A program made the translations under genes and the position numbers. A stretch of DNA of 64,000 bases from Toxorhynchites rutilus septentrionalis (lineage: Eukaryota; Arthropoda; Insecta; Diptera; Culicidae), in assembly GCF_029784135.1 (NCBI RefSeq), contig NC_073746.1, forward strand, positions 113,892,035-113,956,034. Reading direction: 5' to 3'. Positions 32,500 to 43,870 of this stretch are shown in pieces (within the stretch, counting starts at the first letter, position 1; each line of letters begins with the position of its first letter). The notes under the pieces were generated by a model. That model was not told the DNA's origin. It did not search any database and worked only from the letters and a program-made list of their open reading frames with translations.

Positions 32500-32990
32500 A
32501 TTTTTTTTATTTGTTTGAGATTAGTTCGTTCTTCCAAACCAGAAATGAGTGCAATAGCCCTGCTGAAGGCGTGACATCAAAATCTTGTACTTGAACCGAT
32601 TTATTTATTATGGATCTAAAAAAAATACAAGGTGGGACAGCTGCGCCTAGAATATCGATATGAGATAATTGAGCTTGATGTTGTTTTTTCAAAAGCTAGG
32701 AACAAAGAATAACTTTTTCTGAGATTTTCCGCAAGATTAGGCATAAGAACATCGTTTTATGAAGCAAGCTGAAAGTTGTCAAAAAGTAACATGGGACAAT
32801 TATGCGTAGAACGGCAGATTAGTGAATGTATGAAAATTGACTCAAACTCATATTCGTACGGTAGTTGAAATTTCAATTCGATTTCAAAGGCGTTGATCAC
32901 CTTCAGGATTCCAACTTTAGTATGGTAACTCTTGTCCATTGCAATTGCCTTTAGGTATCTTAATCGATGTACAAGTTTTTGTGTATTTGG
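32500..32990. repeat. Repeat fragment Z, copy 2, and unassigned flank
   Basis: GGTGGGACAGCTGCGCCTAG (32631-32650) and ATGGGACAATTATGCGTAGA (32791-32810) are two forms of the same end motif, 160 bp apart in the same orientation. The sequence between them aligns with 24910-25040. The rest, including TGACTCAAACTCATATTCGT (32837), echoes 24697-24720. No coding sequence. Confidence 0.45.
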
Positions 32991-33059
32991 GAGAAATATT
33001 CATCCATTCATCATCAAGTGGTTTTTAAGATCGTTATTGTTAGACATTTGTTGGTTTCT

Positions 33060-33420
33060 AGCTTTCCTACGCAGATTGATCTTATAGTTTTTTTTTTAAA
33101 TTTTGGTGATGTCGGGAAATAATGATGGAGTATCCATAACTTTTGCGCAATTGTAAAGTAACCATGTGTGAACTTCATATGCCGTGTGCTTTGCGTCATC
33201 GTCTTGGTAAAACTTGTAACCTCGATACAATCCCATTTTGTTGCCATTCAAACGATATACGATAAAACGATAAAAAAATATGAAAGCAACGTTTAAACAT
33301 AATGTATGGTGATGCATGTCTACTAAAGGAATTGGCTATTTGGATTACATCGTTGGTGTAATCAATCAGAATGTTTACTTGAACATCCTGAAGGAAAACA
33401 TGAAGCAAATTGTCAACACA
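33060..33420 (-). pseudogene. Tc1 transposase remnant
   Basis: The minus-strand translation contains KMGLYRGYKFYQDDDAKHTA then YEVHTWLLYNCAKVMDTPSLFPDI. This matches the Tc1 block with the second catalytic aspartate (family form F-x-Q-D-N-D-P-K-H-T-A) and the run-up to the P-D-L-N-P-I-E block. Flanking frames are broken and inverted repeats are not visible. Confidence 0.65.
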
Positions 33421-33599
33421 ACGGGATTGTATCGGGGGGTTTCCCTCTCAAATGTACCAAAAAGCTCGTAGATAACGGCTAAAGGTAGCTAAAGTTAGTT
33501 GCAGTCATTTTATATTTTTTATATTTTATAGCAAACATCTAAATTGGTAGGTTTAAGGTATATTTTTTTAAGCTGTTGTTATTATCTCAAAAATGCATA

Positions 33600-33835
33600 A
33601 TGTACTTGATTGATTCTATCAATTAAATTGAAGCTTTCTAAACGCTCTATATCGTATCAAACATTGCTTTAACTGTATCACGCTGTTCGCATAGTCGATC
33701 CAACCCCAGAAGCTTACATCGATCTTCATACCTTGGAAGATTTTGAGGGTCATTCCAAGGAAGACGGCGTAATGCATAGCAGGAAAATTTACGTTGGACA
33801 GACTCAACTCTTAGTATGCTGTTATAATATGGATA
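33600..33835 (-). pseudogene. Jockey-clade LINE fragment (C-terminal part of ORF2)
   Basis: One minus-strand frame reads RVESVQRKFSCYALRRLPWN, then DPQNLPRYEDRCKLLGLD and RRDTVKAMF-like sequence, a hallmark block near the end of Jockey-clade ORF2 (family form L-E-x-V-Q-R-R-F-T-R-F-A-L-R, then P-Y-E-D-R-C-R-L-L-G-L). The fragment is truncated at both ends. Confidence 0.65.
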
Positions 33836-34486
33836 TATATTCTATTATAATATAATATATAAATAATATAATAATTTAATATGGAGCCCAAACAACTGAA
33901 GAATTGAAGGACGGAGTGTAGAATCTTCTAGTGTGGAGAAACCCAATATTTCATTTCTGGTTGTCAGAAAAACGTGGCTTCTCTCTAGTTGCCAGGGTCG
34001 TATGCACTTGGTTCATTCTGCCTGCATACTATTATCAATTTTTGCTGATCATTCATAATAAATTTAATATTTTTAATAAATATTAATAAAATCAAATATT
34101 TTTCTGAAGAATATTGTATTTTCAAGGAAGGAATAGACGGTAAAGAACCAGATAATGGATGCACTGCTGACTGCGAAATTGATGATTTTATCGGTTCTAT
34201 GTTTCTGAGATATTTGATGACCGTAATTGATATATTACAGTCTCATCATAAGATTAAATTCAACTTTCGAGTATCAATAAAATTTATAGAATTGGAGAGT
34301 GACTTGCTTGGCAATGAATTGGGTCCTTCTTGATGCCCCAAAAAGCAAGAATATGCTTTATCTGAACGGGAAAGGCGAAATACACGTATATCAATTATTT
34401 GCTGAAATACGTTTTTCAAATCCATCAAGAATTTTACGAGAATTTTGAAGCAGGGCGATGTCAAGGATGATTATTTGGATTTTTTT
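33836..34486. other. Unassigned A+T-rich region
   Basis: It begins with 60 bp of ATATAAT-type simple sequence (33836-33885). The remainder shows no gene or repeat end that I recognise. Confidence 0.35.
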
Positions 34487-35350
34487 GACGTAGAACTACG
34501 TCTTTCAGGAAGGGTGCCAAATCAGAAAACAGGTCATGTTTCTATGAAATAAAGTTAACGTTAATAACTATTTTCACTGTGAACGAACACTCATGATTTG
34601 CATACCAATCGAATCGGAATTAGAGAATTTTTTGTTTGATATGCTATACATTAAAATTAGCTAATCTCTAAACAGTTTAAATTCATGAAAACTGGAAGAA
34701 CTTCTTTTCTTCCTATACATTTGTTCTGCCGATTTGTGTGCCAACCCTAACCGTATTTCGAATGCTTATAACTCGAACATTTGTTAACAGATTTACGATT
34801 TACGGTTTCCCCAACACAGACTTCAGAATCGATGTACCTGTAGAAATCTGCTTTGCAAATATATATGCAACACGGACTAACACGGACTTCAAAATCAATG
34901 GGGGAATCCGCTTTGTCAAAACATGCAAGTCGAGAGTATTTTTTGATGTTGAGTACTTTTATACTCGCTTGTCGTTGTGCAGACCGGGATATGTTTCTCT
35001 AAAACGTACTTTTAAACTGAGAAGCCTGAGAAAATCTTCATTTCAGATACTAGAGGTGAATGAACTTCCGCGGTTCGAGAACTCCGTAAACATGAGATAT
35101 GTAATAATTTCAGAGGGAAATGTAAAATACAATGATCGTTTGACAATATTTCCTTTCACATATTTTGGTAATCCTAGGCATCATATCAAACGTAAAAGGA
35201 CGTTCATCAAATTTATTTGTAACGAAGAACATAATATATTACAAAAAATTCGATGCTTTTGAAATAATATTCGAAGTGGCAAACAAGTGGATTAATATAA
35301 TTGCGTAGTTCTACGTCGAAAATATGCGGTCGTGTCCTAGATACAACTCC
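34487..35350 (+). repeat. Family X copy 3, uninterrupted
   Basis: The cleanest X copy. It starts GACGTAGAACTACGTC (34487-34502), runs through GGTGCCAAATCAGAAAAC, AAGTTAACGTTAATAACTAT and ACATTTGTTCTGCC, and ends GCGTAGTTCTACGTC (35303-35317) with the external tail ATATGCGGTCGTGTCC. Each end is itself a near-perfect 16-bp palindrome, and the two ends are inverted copies of each other. No transposase-like sequence is visible. Confidence 0.75.
34762..35262 (+). other. Open reading frame of 166 codons inside family X copy 3
   Basis: From ATG 34762 the frame stays open to 35262, the longest open frame outside the LINEs. The product is rich in F, N, R and K, has no recognisable domain, and contains a short internal duplication (two versions of TDF(R/K)I near residues 20 and 49, from a tandem repeat at about 34815-34920). 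Other X copies do not preserve the frame as far as I can see, so it is probably chance. Confidence 0.2.
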
Positions 35351-37464
35351 TTACAATTTTTTTCAGATACGTACCCACAAGTTCTAATTGCACGATCGAT
35401 TGCAACCAGAAAAATATAACAAGCAAATAGCTTTCATTCCATAAAACACAATCACATGTCAGCAACACATGTCTTCGAGCGATAAAACACGATACGTTCC
35501 GTACATTTTGCAACATCGTAAAATGTATTGCATAAACGCATTCTGCGGTGGATACAATTGCATCCCATGATTAGAACCGGAGAAATGCAGCTTTCCGTTG
35601 GTCTCTCCACAATGGCTTGCTAGCTAGCAGTATCATTACTGTTATTATTGTTATTTTTATGAATATAGTGCGCCTGTTCACATATGAAGAGAGCTGCAAC
35701 TGGATCTCATCTGTGCTCAGTATTTATTTTTATGCGTCACACTTATTTCTGAACTATGACATAATTTCCTCTCCGAATTTTAAGTCATGTGCATTCTCGT
35801 TCAATTAGATTCAGTGCAGTTACTGTGCACTTGAGTCGAAATGCAAATTTGCATACACTCCCACTTTTTTGCTTACGATTCCATGCAAATGCTGGCGACT
35901 GGTTTCATGTTTGCGAGATAGCTTTCGGTCGATTTGATACCCGCAATGTATTCTGGCAAGCTGGCTTGTGAAAAAACAGAAATCAACCAAAACATGATGC
36001 TATTCTCGTCTTTATTTGTTTATCACTTCCTCAGTAGTTAGCTCATCAAAGGAAATTCGAGATTTCACAAATCTGGTGAAATGATCGAAGAGTGATCATC
36101 TAAACATATGTTTGGTACTTTCGAAAAATTCGAACCTGGTTTGCACAAGCCGGCTTCCTCATTAACAACCGGATCATACTCCAGGGAAAAAAAACAAACT
36201 CCTACAAAGGCATCGATGGGGATGCGTACGGAAGAAAACGAAGCAATTAGTTTGCGCCGGACGGAGAAAGAAATGAAAGCAAAAGCAACGTTAAGCGATT
36301 TTTCATAAACAAAACAAAAACATAAACGTATGAACGGCAAAAACGCGGGTGAGTAAGAAGCGAGATTGTCTTCGTTTCTCTCTGCTGATCTTGATGGATG
36401 TTGTATACTGAAAAGAATCTCGTCATGCGAAACCAGGGCGTCAGAAAAGTTTAAACTGGAAAAAATATAGTTTGACAATGTACATTATATTAAACTTTAT
36501 GTAAAAATATTATATTGCTATTTGAACGATTTTTCGTTTTCAAAGCAAGACTCCTCTTGAATATTGAAAAAATCAAAGAAATTTGAGCAGGCGGTATCGT
36601 ATTCAATGACTCTAACCTACCAACATTGCTTCTTCCATTTTTCCATTTCATTTCCGACAAACACGCCAAAATGCTATTAGCACGCTTGTCCAACTGCCAA
36701 TGTCCGAGAACATTAATTTCAACAGCGCCAGCGCGAAACCCGAAACACTCTCCTCTTGCACACGGATGATGGAATGCTGGACCACCCTTTGGTGGATCAA
36801 ATAAAGAATACTCGAGTGCATCCACATGTTCGAAAGGGAGCAAAGAAAACATTAAATGAAATGGAAGCAGTTCGTCATGATAAATTCTGCACACACTTTA
36901 TCCGTTCCGCCCTTCCAAAAAATGATTTCACTTGTGGCCAGCAAAGGTTGGCCGAATCATTTGGAACGGAGCAGGATGGGGCATTCAAAATTGTTTAATT
37001 TGCTGCGGGATATATTCGGGCAGCAATGCACGGAATGAAACAATTCTTCAAATTAGAAAACTTTCAGAGTCTTTAGAAGCACGATCGAAATATCAGTCCA
37101 TATTATCTACAGACACCAATTTCATTGTTTCTTGCTGAAAAATAATGTTCCTAAAAAAAAGCAATTCTTGTTTTAGAAACCTATTTAGCAGCGTTCTGCA
37201 ATAAATGTCTTGCATCGTAGGAATATTTTGATAATCCCCGTTTTCGACTCTTTTGCAGCACTATGCAATTTTACTTCGTTAGATCGTTCCTGCGAATTCA
37301 AGAAGGATTCATTAACAAAACGGGTTTACTTGTAATCCGTTCAGGAAGGTATTTCTTGGAAAAGTCATTGTCAGTGATTGGTACAGCCTAGAAATATTGA
37401 CATGTATATTTCCTATTGAAACTGTGATGTTGAATGACGTCTTTCTACGGAACCTTCAAGTGCT
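35351..37464. other. Unassigned region of about 2.1 kb
   Basis: A 137-codon minus-strand frame (36065-36478) and overlapping frames at 36490-37138 have no similarity I recognise. Codon composition follows the local A+T bias. No repeat ends were recognised. Confidence 0.3.
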
Positions 37465-37466
37465 TA

Positions 37467-38893
37467 TGACGGATTTCGCGCCAACTCGACCAGATGTTGG
37501 CATGGCCCTCTCAGAACTTATTGAAATTTTCTGGGCGTGAAGACCTTACCTAATTAAGCAACTTGGCATACTTAGTTTGGAAAGGGCTAAATATTTTTGA
37601 TCATTTTTTTTATAATTTTTTTTTACTCGAAAATGGTAAGTCCTACAAAAAAGTGATCTATGGAAGAGTTTTATGAAAATAATACTGGCAAGTGCATCAA
37701 CATTAGTATAATACATAAGTACAATGGTATCAGTTTTGGCACTAATCAATTTATACTCTGCCAAAACTGATGCATTTTCTAACTATTGCCAACACTACCA
37801 CACGTATGCATTATCGAAACACAGAACATTTGATGGAGCTTGTGAACCTTTAATATTTCGGTTAGTCTCCTCATCTATACGTCGTTTTTTCTTTGGAACA
37901 CACCTATTGTTCTAAATCACTGCCAAACAAGTTTCACAAATTCGCATTGTATCATCCAACGGATGGGTATATCCCAGTAAACGTATTTTCTCTATTACTG
38001 TTGATTTTAACCGACGTAGTTTATTACGGTTACACTTGATGTTGTTAATGCCAGCACTGCATTTGTAATCCTTGCAAATCTTGGAGATCGCGGCTTGACT
38101 CATGTTTCTAAACAATGTCACACTTTTCTTTGCTGAATTCTGATGATTACGCAGAAACAAAATAATGCTACTTATATCCCGTCACCTTATATTTGCTGCC
38201 GGTCACGGCTAGTAATTTTCAAACAACTACATAGCCATGTTATTCATCCGTTAGGTATCTATACAATCCATTTTTTAATATCATATCTACAGTGACTCAC
38301 AGTAACTTATAAAAGATACATAAATCTACAATAACTATTCGATACCTAACCGACCGATCAAGAGATTTTTGGCAGATGGCTATTATTTGAGAGTTTTCGT
38401 TGCTCTCTGAATTGAAACATATTATATTTGACTACAAAAACAAGCTGAAAACAGTACTTTAGTATCATTTTTTTGCCTTAAATATGCACAAGTTGCGATG
38501 TATGAAAGAGTTGTAGGGCACATATTTATCTACAATTTCATCAAAATCTGAGAAGATCATTTTGAGAAAATCGACTATTAGTTTTTGAAATTGTTTTTTT
38601 TAGTGTAGAATTTCAAAAAAAAAAAATTTCAGTATTTTTTCTGAATATTCAATTATTTTCCTCAAGCTCTTCCATAGATCACTTTTTTGTAGGAACTACA
38701 ATTTTCGAGGAAACAAAATTATAAAAAATGACCAAGAATATTTAGCTTTTTCCATATGTTAGTCTAGATAAATTTTCGGAAAACTAAGTATGCCATGTTG
38801 CTTAATTAGGTAAGGTCTTCACGCCCAGAAAGTTTCATTAAGTTCTGAGAGGGTCATGCCAATCCCATAGACGAGTTGGCACGAAATCCGTCT
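37467..38893. mobile_element. Long-TIR (foldback-like) element, about 1.43 kb
   Basis: Left arm 37467-37690 and right arm about 38625-38893 are inverted repeats: GACGGATTTCGCGCCAACTC, CCCTCTCAGAACTTATTGAA, GCGTGAAGACCTTACCTAAT and GTGATCTATGGAAGAG on the left recur inverted on the right, with a 40-bp insertion in the right arm. TA flanks both ends (37465-37466, 38894-38895). The inner 0.9 kb has no transposase. The right loop edge contains an A-run. Confidence 0.7.
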
Positions 38894-39138
38894 TATATAA
38901 AATTACATAAAAAGAAAATTTGATACCTTTCGAAAACGACCCATACAGGATACGGAATCATACTTCACGCAATATTCTATCTTAATTTCATTTTTTCCAA
39001 TATTTCAACCAAACTGAATGAAGTTGAACGATCAAATGATTCATTTTCAGGGAAGCCGTCAAATCAAAACATGAACCTAAAAAAGATCTTGGAAACTCAA
39101 TTTTCAATAACCTTATTCAAATTCAAATGTTTCGAATT

Positions 39139-39236
39139 GAGGGGCTTAGAATGAAAGGGGTGTAAGTGATTTGATCGATTTCTCTACATCGATTTCTATC
39201 TTTTGGTCATAACTTAGCTGCAAATACATTCCCATA
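39139..39236 (+). repeat. TIR element Y, 3'-truncated copy
   Basis: GAGGGGCTTAGAATGAAAGG, GGTGTAAGTGATTTGATCG and CATAACTTAGCTGCAAATAC are shared with the left 100 bp of the complete copy at 40766. The right end is lost. The sequence 38896-39138 before it is unassigned. Confidence 0.65.
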
Positions 39237-39413
39237 CATTCGTTCATTGGAATAAAAGCACCATTGATTATGTCGGTAGCATGGTTTTGTGGGACAGCCC
39301 TACTGCCCAGCCGGCCTTGGTTTAATCCCTGTTTGACATCGTTTGGGATTTTTTACGGTACAATTCCAAGCTGACATTCAGTTCAAGAGAATGAGAAGTC
39401 TGTTCCATACGTA

Positions 39414-40359
39414 GGGGTAGTGGGGACAAATTGGTCATGGGGGGCAAAGTGGTCACCTGCTTGTTTGGTAGTATAACTATTGACTATAGATGCCGCATTG
39501 ATAATTACCTTATGTTTGAAGAATTTAATGGCTTTTGAGTCACCCTGTACTTCAGTAGAGCTGTCGTATGTCAAAATATAAATAAAAACAGAAATTTCTC
39601 TCTCGATAGCCATTAGGCCGTAGTTCTGTGCGCATGGTATCTAAAGAATTTCTCGTGAAATTTAGTTTATTTTATCTGATATATTGGACAAATCATCAGT
39701 TTGGACGACTGTTCACATATTCTAGAAGTGGTGAACAGATATTATGTTTGATCTCAGCGATTAATTCGCATAGAAATTACTTTGATGTTTGGGGGCAAAG
39801 TGGTCATAGGTGAGTACCGACTTACAATGTTCTGTTTACTAAAGCTGATATACCGCATCACATTCTGCTCTTGAAGAGGATCCTTTTATGGCTTTGAGCC
39901 TGAATAAATATGCCACTCCAACTAAACTAAGCCTCATTATGCGAAACGTTATGTGTTTCTTACTATGTTTTTGTATGCGTGAGAAAATTTAAATTGAGGC
40001 TCTAGGTGAATAGGCCAAGCTTATTTAATACATGTACCTACTATATCAAATATGATTTGAACAAATTTGGACGAAAAAAACACATAAATCTATCCCATTT
40101 AGATTGATATGTGCGAGTGACCACTTTGCCCCCACTAGGTGACTGGTTTACCTCCAAGCAAAAAAAAAAGTTCGATTTTTCACCATTTTCTAATGATGAA
40201 AAGTGTACTATTTTGATTTTTTTTTAGTAAAAGACGTTTGCTATCTTGAACAACAATGAGTTGAACTATAATATTCTTCGAGAAACGGGAATTGAATCGG
40301 TATGTGGACACTGGAAATGGGCTTATTCCTTAGGGTGACCACTATGCCCCCACTTCCCC
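39414..40359. mobile_element. Element B: TA-flanked inverted-repeat element with GGGGCAAAGTGGTCA motif
   Basis: The left end GGGGTAGTGGGGACAAATTG and the right end (reverse complement GGGGAAGTGGGGGCATAGTG) are flanked by TA (39412-39413, 40360-40361). The motif GGG(G/A)CAAA(T/G)TGGTCA occurs twice at the left end (about 39421 and 39441), internally at 39791-39806, and inverted at about 40117-40134 and 40335-40352. No transposase is present. Confidence 0.7.
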
Positions 40360-40765
40360 TACAAATATTTTAACACTCTCAAAACAGGGGCTTTTATTTG
40401 TGCATTTGACGCTGTAACACAATAAAAAGTGTGACGCTGTAACACTATATGGGTGATATATTTTCTGTCAACGCTAGTTTAGGGATAGGTAGCCTCTTGG
40501 CTTTTGTGACATCAAAACCGTGAGTTTTCTTTAATCATTTGCCCGAAAAAATCAGAAGAAACGGGTTCGAACAATCAGTGCTTTGTTGGAACTACTGGGT
40601 TATTTTTCGTCACATCGTTACCAAGATGCGTGCAGTAAACGTTTTTAATCTTTAGCTGATGCATTTTGAATCCAGAATCCGCATTGGAAAATATTTGAAA
40701 ATTATCCTGATTGATTAATTTTGATGGTAAATTGAATGTACGCATTCCAAAATTGGGTTTTAAAT

Positions 40766-41020
40766 GAGGGGCTTAGAATGAAAGGGGTGTAAGTGATTTA
40801 ATCGATTTCTCTACAGCGACTTTTTCTTTTGGTCATAACTTAGCTGCAAATACATTCGCAGCTGTATTTGACAATGCGGAAGATAGATCAGAACCTCGTC
40901 TATCGGATTCTATAGCAAACTCAAATTGGAACGTTTTTGCAGTTGAGTTATTAACTGAAGAAAAAGTTGATGAAGAGAAATCGGTCAAGTCACTTACACC
41001 CCTTGCATTCTAAGCCCCTC
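40766..41020. mobile_element. TIR element Y, complete 255-bp copy
   Basis: The left end GAGGGGCTTAGAATGAAAGG and the right end (reverse complement GAGGGGCTTAGAATGCAAGG) extend through GGTGTAAGTGA, about 31 bp of inverted repeat. Flanking AAAT (40762-40765, 41021-41024) may be a 4-bp target duplication. Non-coding. Confidence 0.65.
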
Positions 41021-41024
41021 AAAT

Positions 41025-41800
41025 TACATATTTTACATATTTTTCTTTTTAAAGAAGGTTTTACCGAATATTTGTCAAATGTTAGGGATCACGTTTGTTT
41101 AAGTGAACGAGCTGTAATAGCTTCAAAAAATGAAGACGTCGATGAGTTGAACTAGCATCAAAACAAATCGTTGGGTTCTATCAGGAGTCAAGACTTTAAC
41201 TAGCTCACTGAATTATTATATTCGTTGGAATCGGTTGTATTGGTGATTATAGTATTACATAATTGTCTTATCAAAATTTTCAGTTCCATAACATTAATTT
41301 CAATTGGTGGCAGTTCGAAGTTTGCCGGGTTTTCTGGTTACAGAATAAATCAAAATTCGATGGAGCGAGATATTCCAGGTTTGTAAATGTGGAATCGAAA
41401 TTTGCCAACAGATTGCTCCACACAATATTTTTTTCACACAGCATATACAGAACCCTAGGCATTACTTCTTGATCCGGTTCACATTCCATTCTCAGCTGTG
41501 AGTGGTGTGAATAAGACGCAAATATGAATCCGCTTTGTTGCGATTGTTGTAATTCCACACCAGATCAGCCGGCCGCTGATCCGACAATATGCGATTTTAT
41601 TTAAACTTGGTACATATGGTGGTAGCTATCTAAAATCACAATTTCCATTATCAGACGACCAATTTTTATTATGTTAAATATTGATTTTTTATAAAAGATA
41701 AATCGTGGATATCCACGTTCATTGAAGAAAAAATATAACTCGAAATCCACATGTCTGAATTGAATACGATGTGCCGTAAAGTTGTTGTAAAATGAATGAA
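41025..41800. other. Unassigned region
   Basis: No gene recognised. GAAGTTTGCCGGGTTTTCTG near 41317-41336 resembles the 3' end of the Helitron-like insertion at 21752-21989, but it lacks the CTAG terminus. Confidence 0.3.
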
Positions 41801-41804
41801 CTGT

Positions 41805-42080
41805 TCAAGAAGAATAACATTTGAAATACACCCACTCTAACATTACGACTTCGATGCTATTGAAAATCCGAGTTATTTCTTCTTTAAGTTCCTCCAAATT
41901 TTGTGGCTTATTAACATAGCAACGGTCCTTCACCCCCAGAGGAAGTGATCGACGACGAGAAATGTTTAAGTTCTTACCATAAGAGGTCAGAGTTTCATTA
42001 AGGCTTTGGTTGCTCGAGTAATACGATTTCACTAAAAATACACGTTCTTGTAAATTGTACATATTGACACTAAAAACCAT
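41805..42080 (-). pseudogene. Internally deleted ITm-type transposase (DUF4817-like HTH joined to C-terminus)
   Basis: A 91-codon open frame from ATG 42080. The N-terminal part NLQERVFLVKSYYSSNQSLN matches the DUF4817-type helix-turn-helix found at the start of some arthropod Tc1/mariner-superfamily transposases. It runs directly into VKDRCYVNKPQNLEELKEEI then TRIFNSIEVVMLEWV, the usual C-terminal block (V-Y-V-N-K-P-Q-T-L-E-E-L-K). The whole catalytic core is deleted while the frame stays open, as in many non-autonomous copies. Confidence 0.65.
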
Positions 42081-42447
42081 CCGTTAAAACTGAACGGATA
42101 GCCGATTATTATCGTCCTGAAGTGGGGAATGCAGTGTTATCATCGACGGAGCGAAAAAAATAGTTTATAAGGAGCTATTTGATTTTTTTTTGCGTGAGCG
42201 TTTATTCTGAAAGACCCTGTAGGTAGTTCTAGTGTTAATACATGATGGTAACAAGACTCGTTTGATAAATAGGATGAGGTTGGTCATGCGAAAGAGCCGA
42301 GTAGCATAGAATGTACATCAACAAAGCTGTCAAAGCCTAAGCGCCCTATTCCATTCAGTGGTCACGAACAGTGTTGCCACATTTTTATCTGTACCAGAGG
42401 AGTTAAAAACCATTCTCATCTGTACTTTTTCTTCCAAAAGTCTATAC
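42081..42447. other. Unassigned flank of hAT element D, including the 8-bp target duplication
   Basis: GTCTATAC at 42440-42447 is the left target duplication of element D. The rest is unassigned; phrases such as ATCTGTACC recur at 44990-45050, on the far side of D. Confidence 0.4.
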
Positions 42448-42576
42448 CAGGGGTGGCCAAACTTTTGAGCATTGCGGGCGACTTATTGTTCAAATGTTAG
42501 GATGCGGTCTATCAAGATTGACTGTATCTAAAAGTCATTATAAAATGAATGTAGTACTAGACGCTTAAAACTAAAG

Positions 42577-42790
42577 TTAACTCTCCTGTACTCGCGCGCA
42601 GAATCATAACTCGTATACTCGCGCACGGTTTCACAGATTGTGCGTGTCTCTGTAATTTTGCTATTGTGCATTTTTAGGGCATTATTGGTATTTATTTAAA
42701 GTAAAAACTAATATAATTAAAAGAAAAAAACTCCAAGAAATATTTTTTCTTCAACTTCATTCAGTTTCAATACTTATTTAATTTAGCCTC
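42577..42790 (+). repeat. MITE-like repeat W, copy 1
   Basis: It starts TTAACTCTCCTGTACTCGCG and continues GTGTCTCTGTAATTTTGC, TATTGGTATTTATTTAAAG and TTCTTCAACTTCATTCAG. It aligns over about 200 bp with the reverse complement of 48850-49053. A possible right end GCGCGTAAGGTTTAA lies near 43113-43127, which would make the copy about 550 bp. Confidence 0.6.
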
Positions 42791-43607
42791 TTGGAAACAA
42801 AATTCTCGGTCTGTATGCTTAAGTTAATTAGAGGAAAATCATAAGTCATACTATCCGGCCGGATACCAGATATTAGAAAACCATTTTTTTTTCAAAATTA
42901 TGTTAATACTAATTCATAAAATTAATTCAGTAATAGTGTTCTTGGGGGTACTGCTTAGAGTTTGATGGTCACCAAACGTAAGGAACGTGATTGCAATCGA
43001 TTCGAAATGTTTTCGCATAACAGTCGATTTCTTTAGTAATACATTTGTTTTAAATGAAAACTGAATATCATTTTCATCTGCCATCTGACACCAAAAGGTG
43101 TCCTGAGCTTCGCGCGTAAGGTTTAATTCAGTTTCGTAACTTTTGCTTAGTTTAATTTGATTTGTGGTAAAGTAAGTGAACCTTTCTCAGATTATCATCC
43201 CTGAAGACAGTTTCAAGTTTTTCGATCCTGAATGAAAATAATTGATTGATGTTCTTTGCTTATTTGAGTTCGTAGTAGTCACTCTTACTCGACTAGTATT
43301 AAAATTATTTCAATATATTCATAAAAATATACGTAAAAATAAATCTGTTCAATATTCGTTGCAGAAAACTTGGTACTCTATTAGGGAATATTCATTTTAT
43401 ATGGAAAATTTAATCATAGATCATAAATGTAAACAAGTTTTTGCTTCATGCACACATGCAGTTTCTCCCATTTTCATATTTTCAAATAAAGAGCCGAATA
43501 TCGGGCCATCCGGCCTCAAAGCTTGCGGGATATCCGGTATCCGACCTAACTACTATCCGTTTCATTACTGATAAAAACTGTTTATCGGGAATAATGGCCC
43601 TTGTTAT

Positions 43608-43870
43608 TCTTCTTCCCCAATGGCACTAACGTTCCTAGAGGCACTTCGCCGTCTCAGCTTAGTACGTGCATATTTTAGTACTTATTTGAGATTTTTATGC
43701 CAAATAACACGCATTGGATACATTCTGAGTGGCAAGCTCTAGAACATGCGTGACCATAGTGTAAGTTAGAGGAAATTTCCTTGACGGAAAATTCCCCCGA
43801 CCAAGACGGGAATCGAACCCTAACCCCCGACATGTTAGGTGTGACGCTAACCATTCGGCAACGGGAGCAC
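43608..43870 (-). mobile_element. tRNA-derived SINE, Feilai-like, copy 1
   Basis: On the minus strand it starts GTGCTCCCGTTGCCGAATGG. The A box TGCCGAATGGTTAGC lies at 43846-43860 and the B box GGGTTCGATTCC at 43809-43820, an internal RNA polymerase III promoter. A tRNA-unrelated body follows (GCTTGCCACTCAGA, AATCTCAAATAAGTAC). It is flanked by a 15-bp duplication with two mismatches (43593-43607 and 43871-43885), as left by LINE-mediated insertion. It lies inside hAT element D. It aligns with 62950-63222. Confidence 0.8.

Noticed and set aside
32507..32692. Minus-strand frame with VTPSAGLLHSF, faintly like the linker before an LTR-retrotransposon integrase
   Set aside because: Too short, no zinc-binding or D-D-E residues and no LTRs nearby.
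36065..36478. 137-codon minus-strand frame
   Set aside because: Low-complexity, no known domain, and stop-poor composition explains its length; no support as a gene.
39414..40359. Elements A, B and C as one family by direct homology
   Set aside because: Only the terminal layout is shared; interiors and exact words differ, so I report a common design and not one family.
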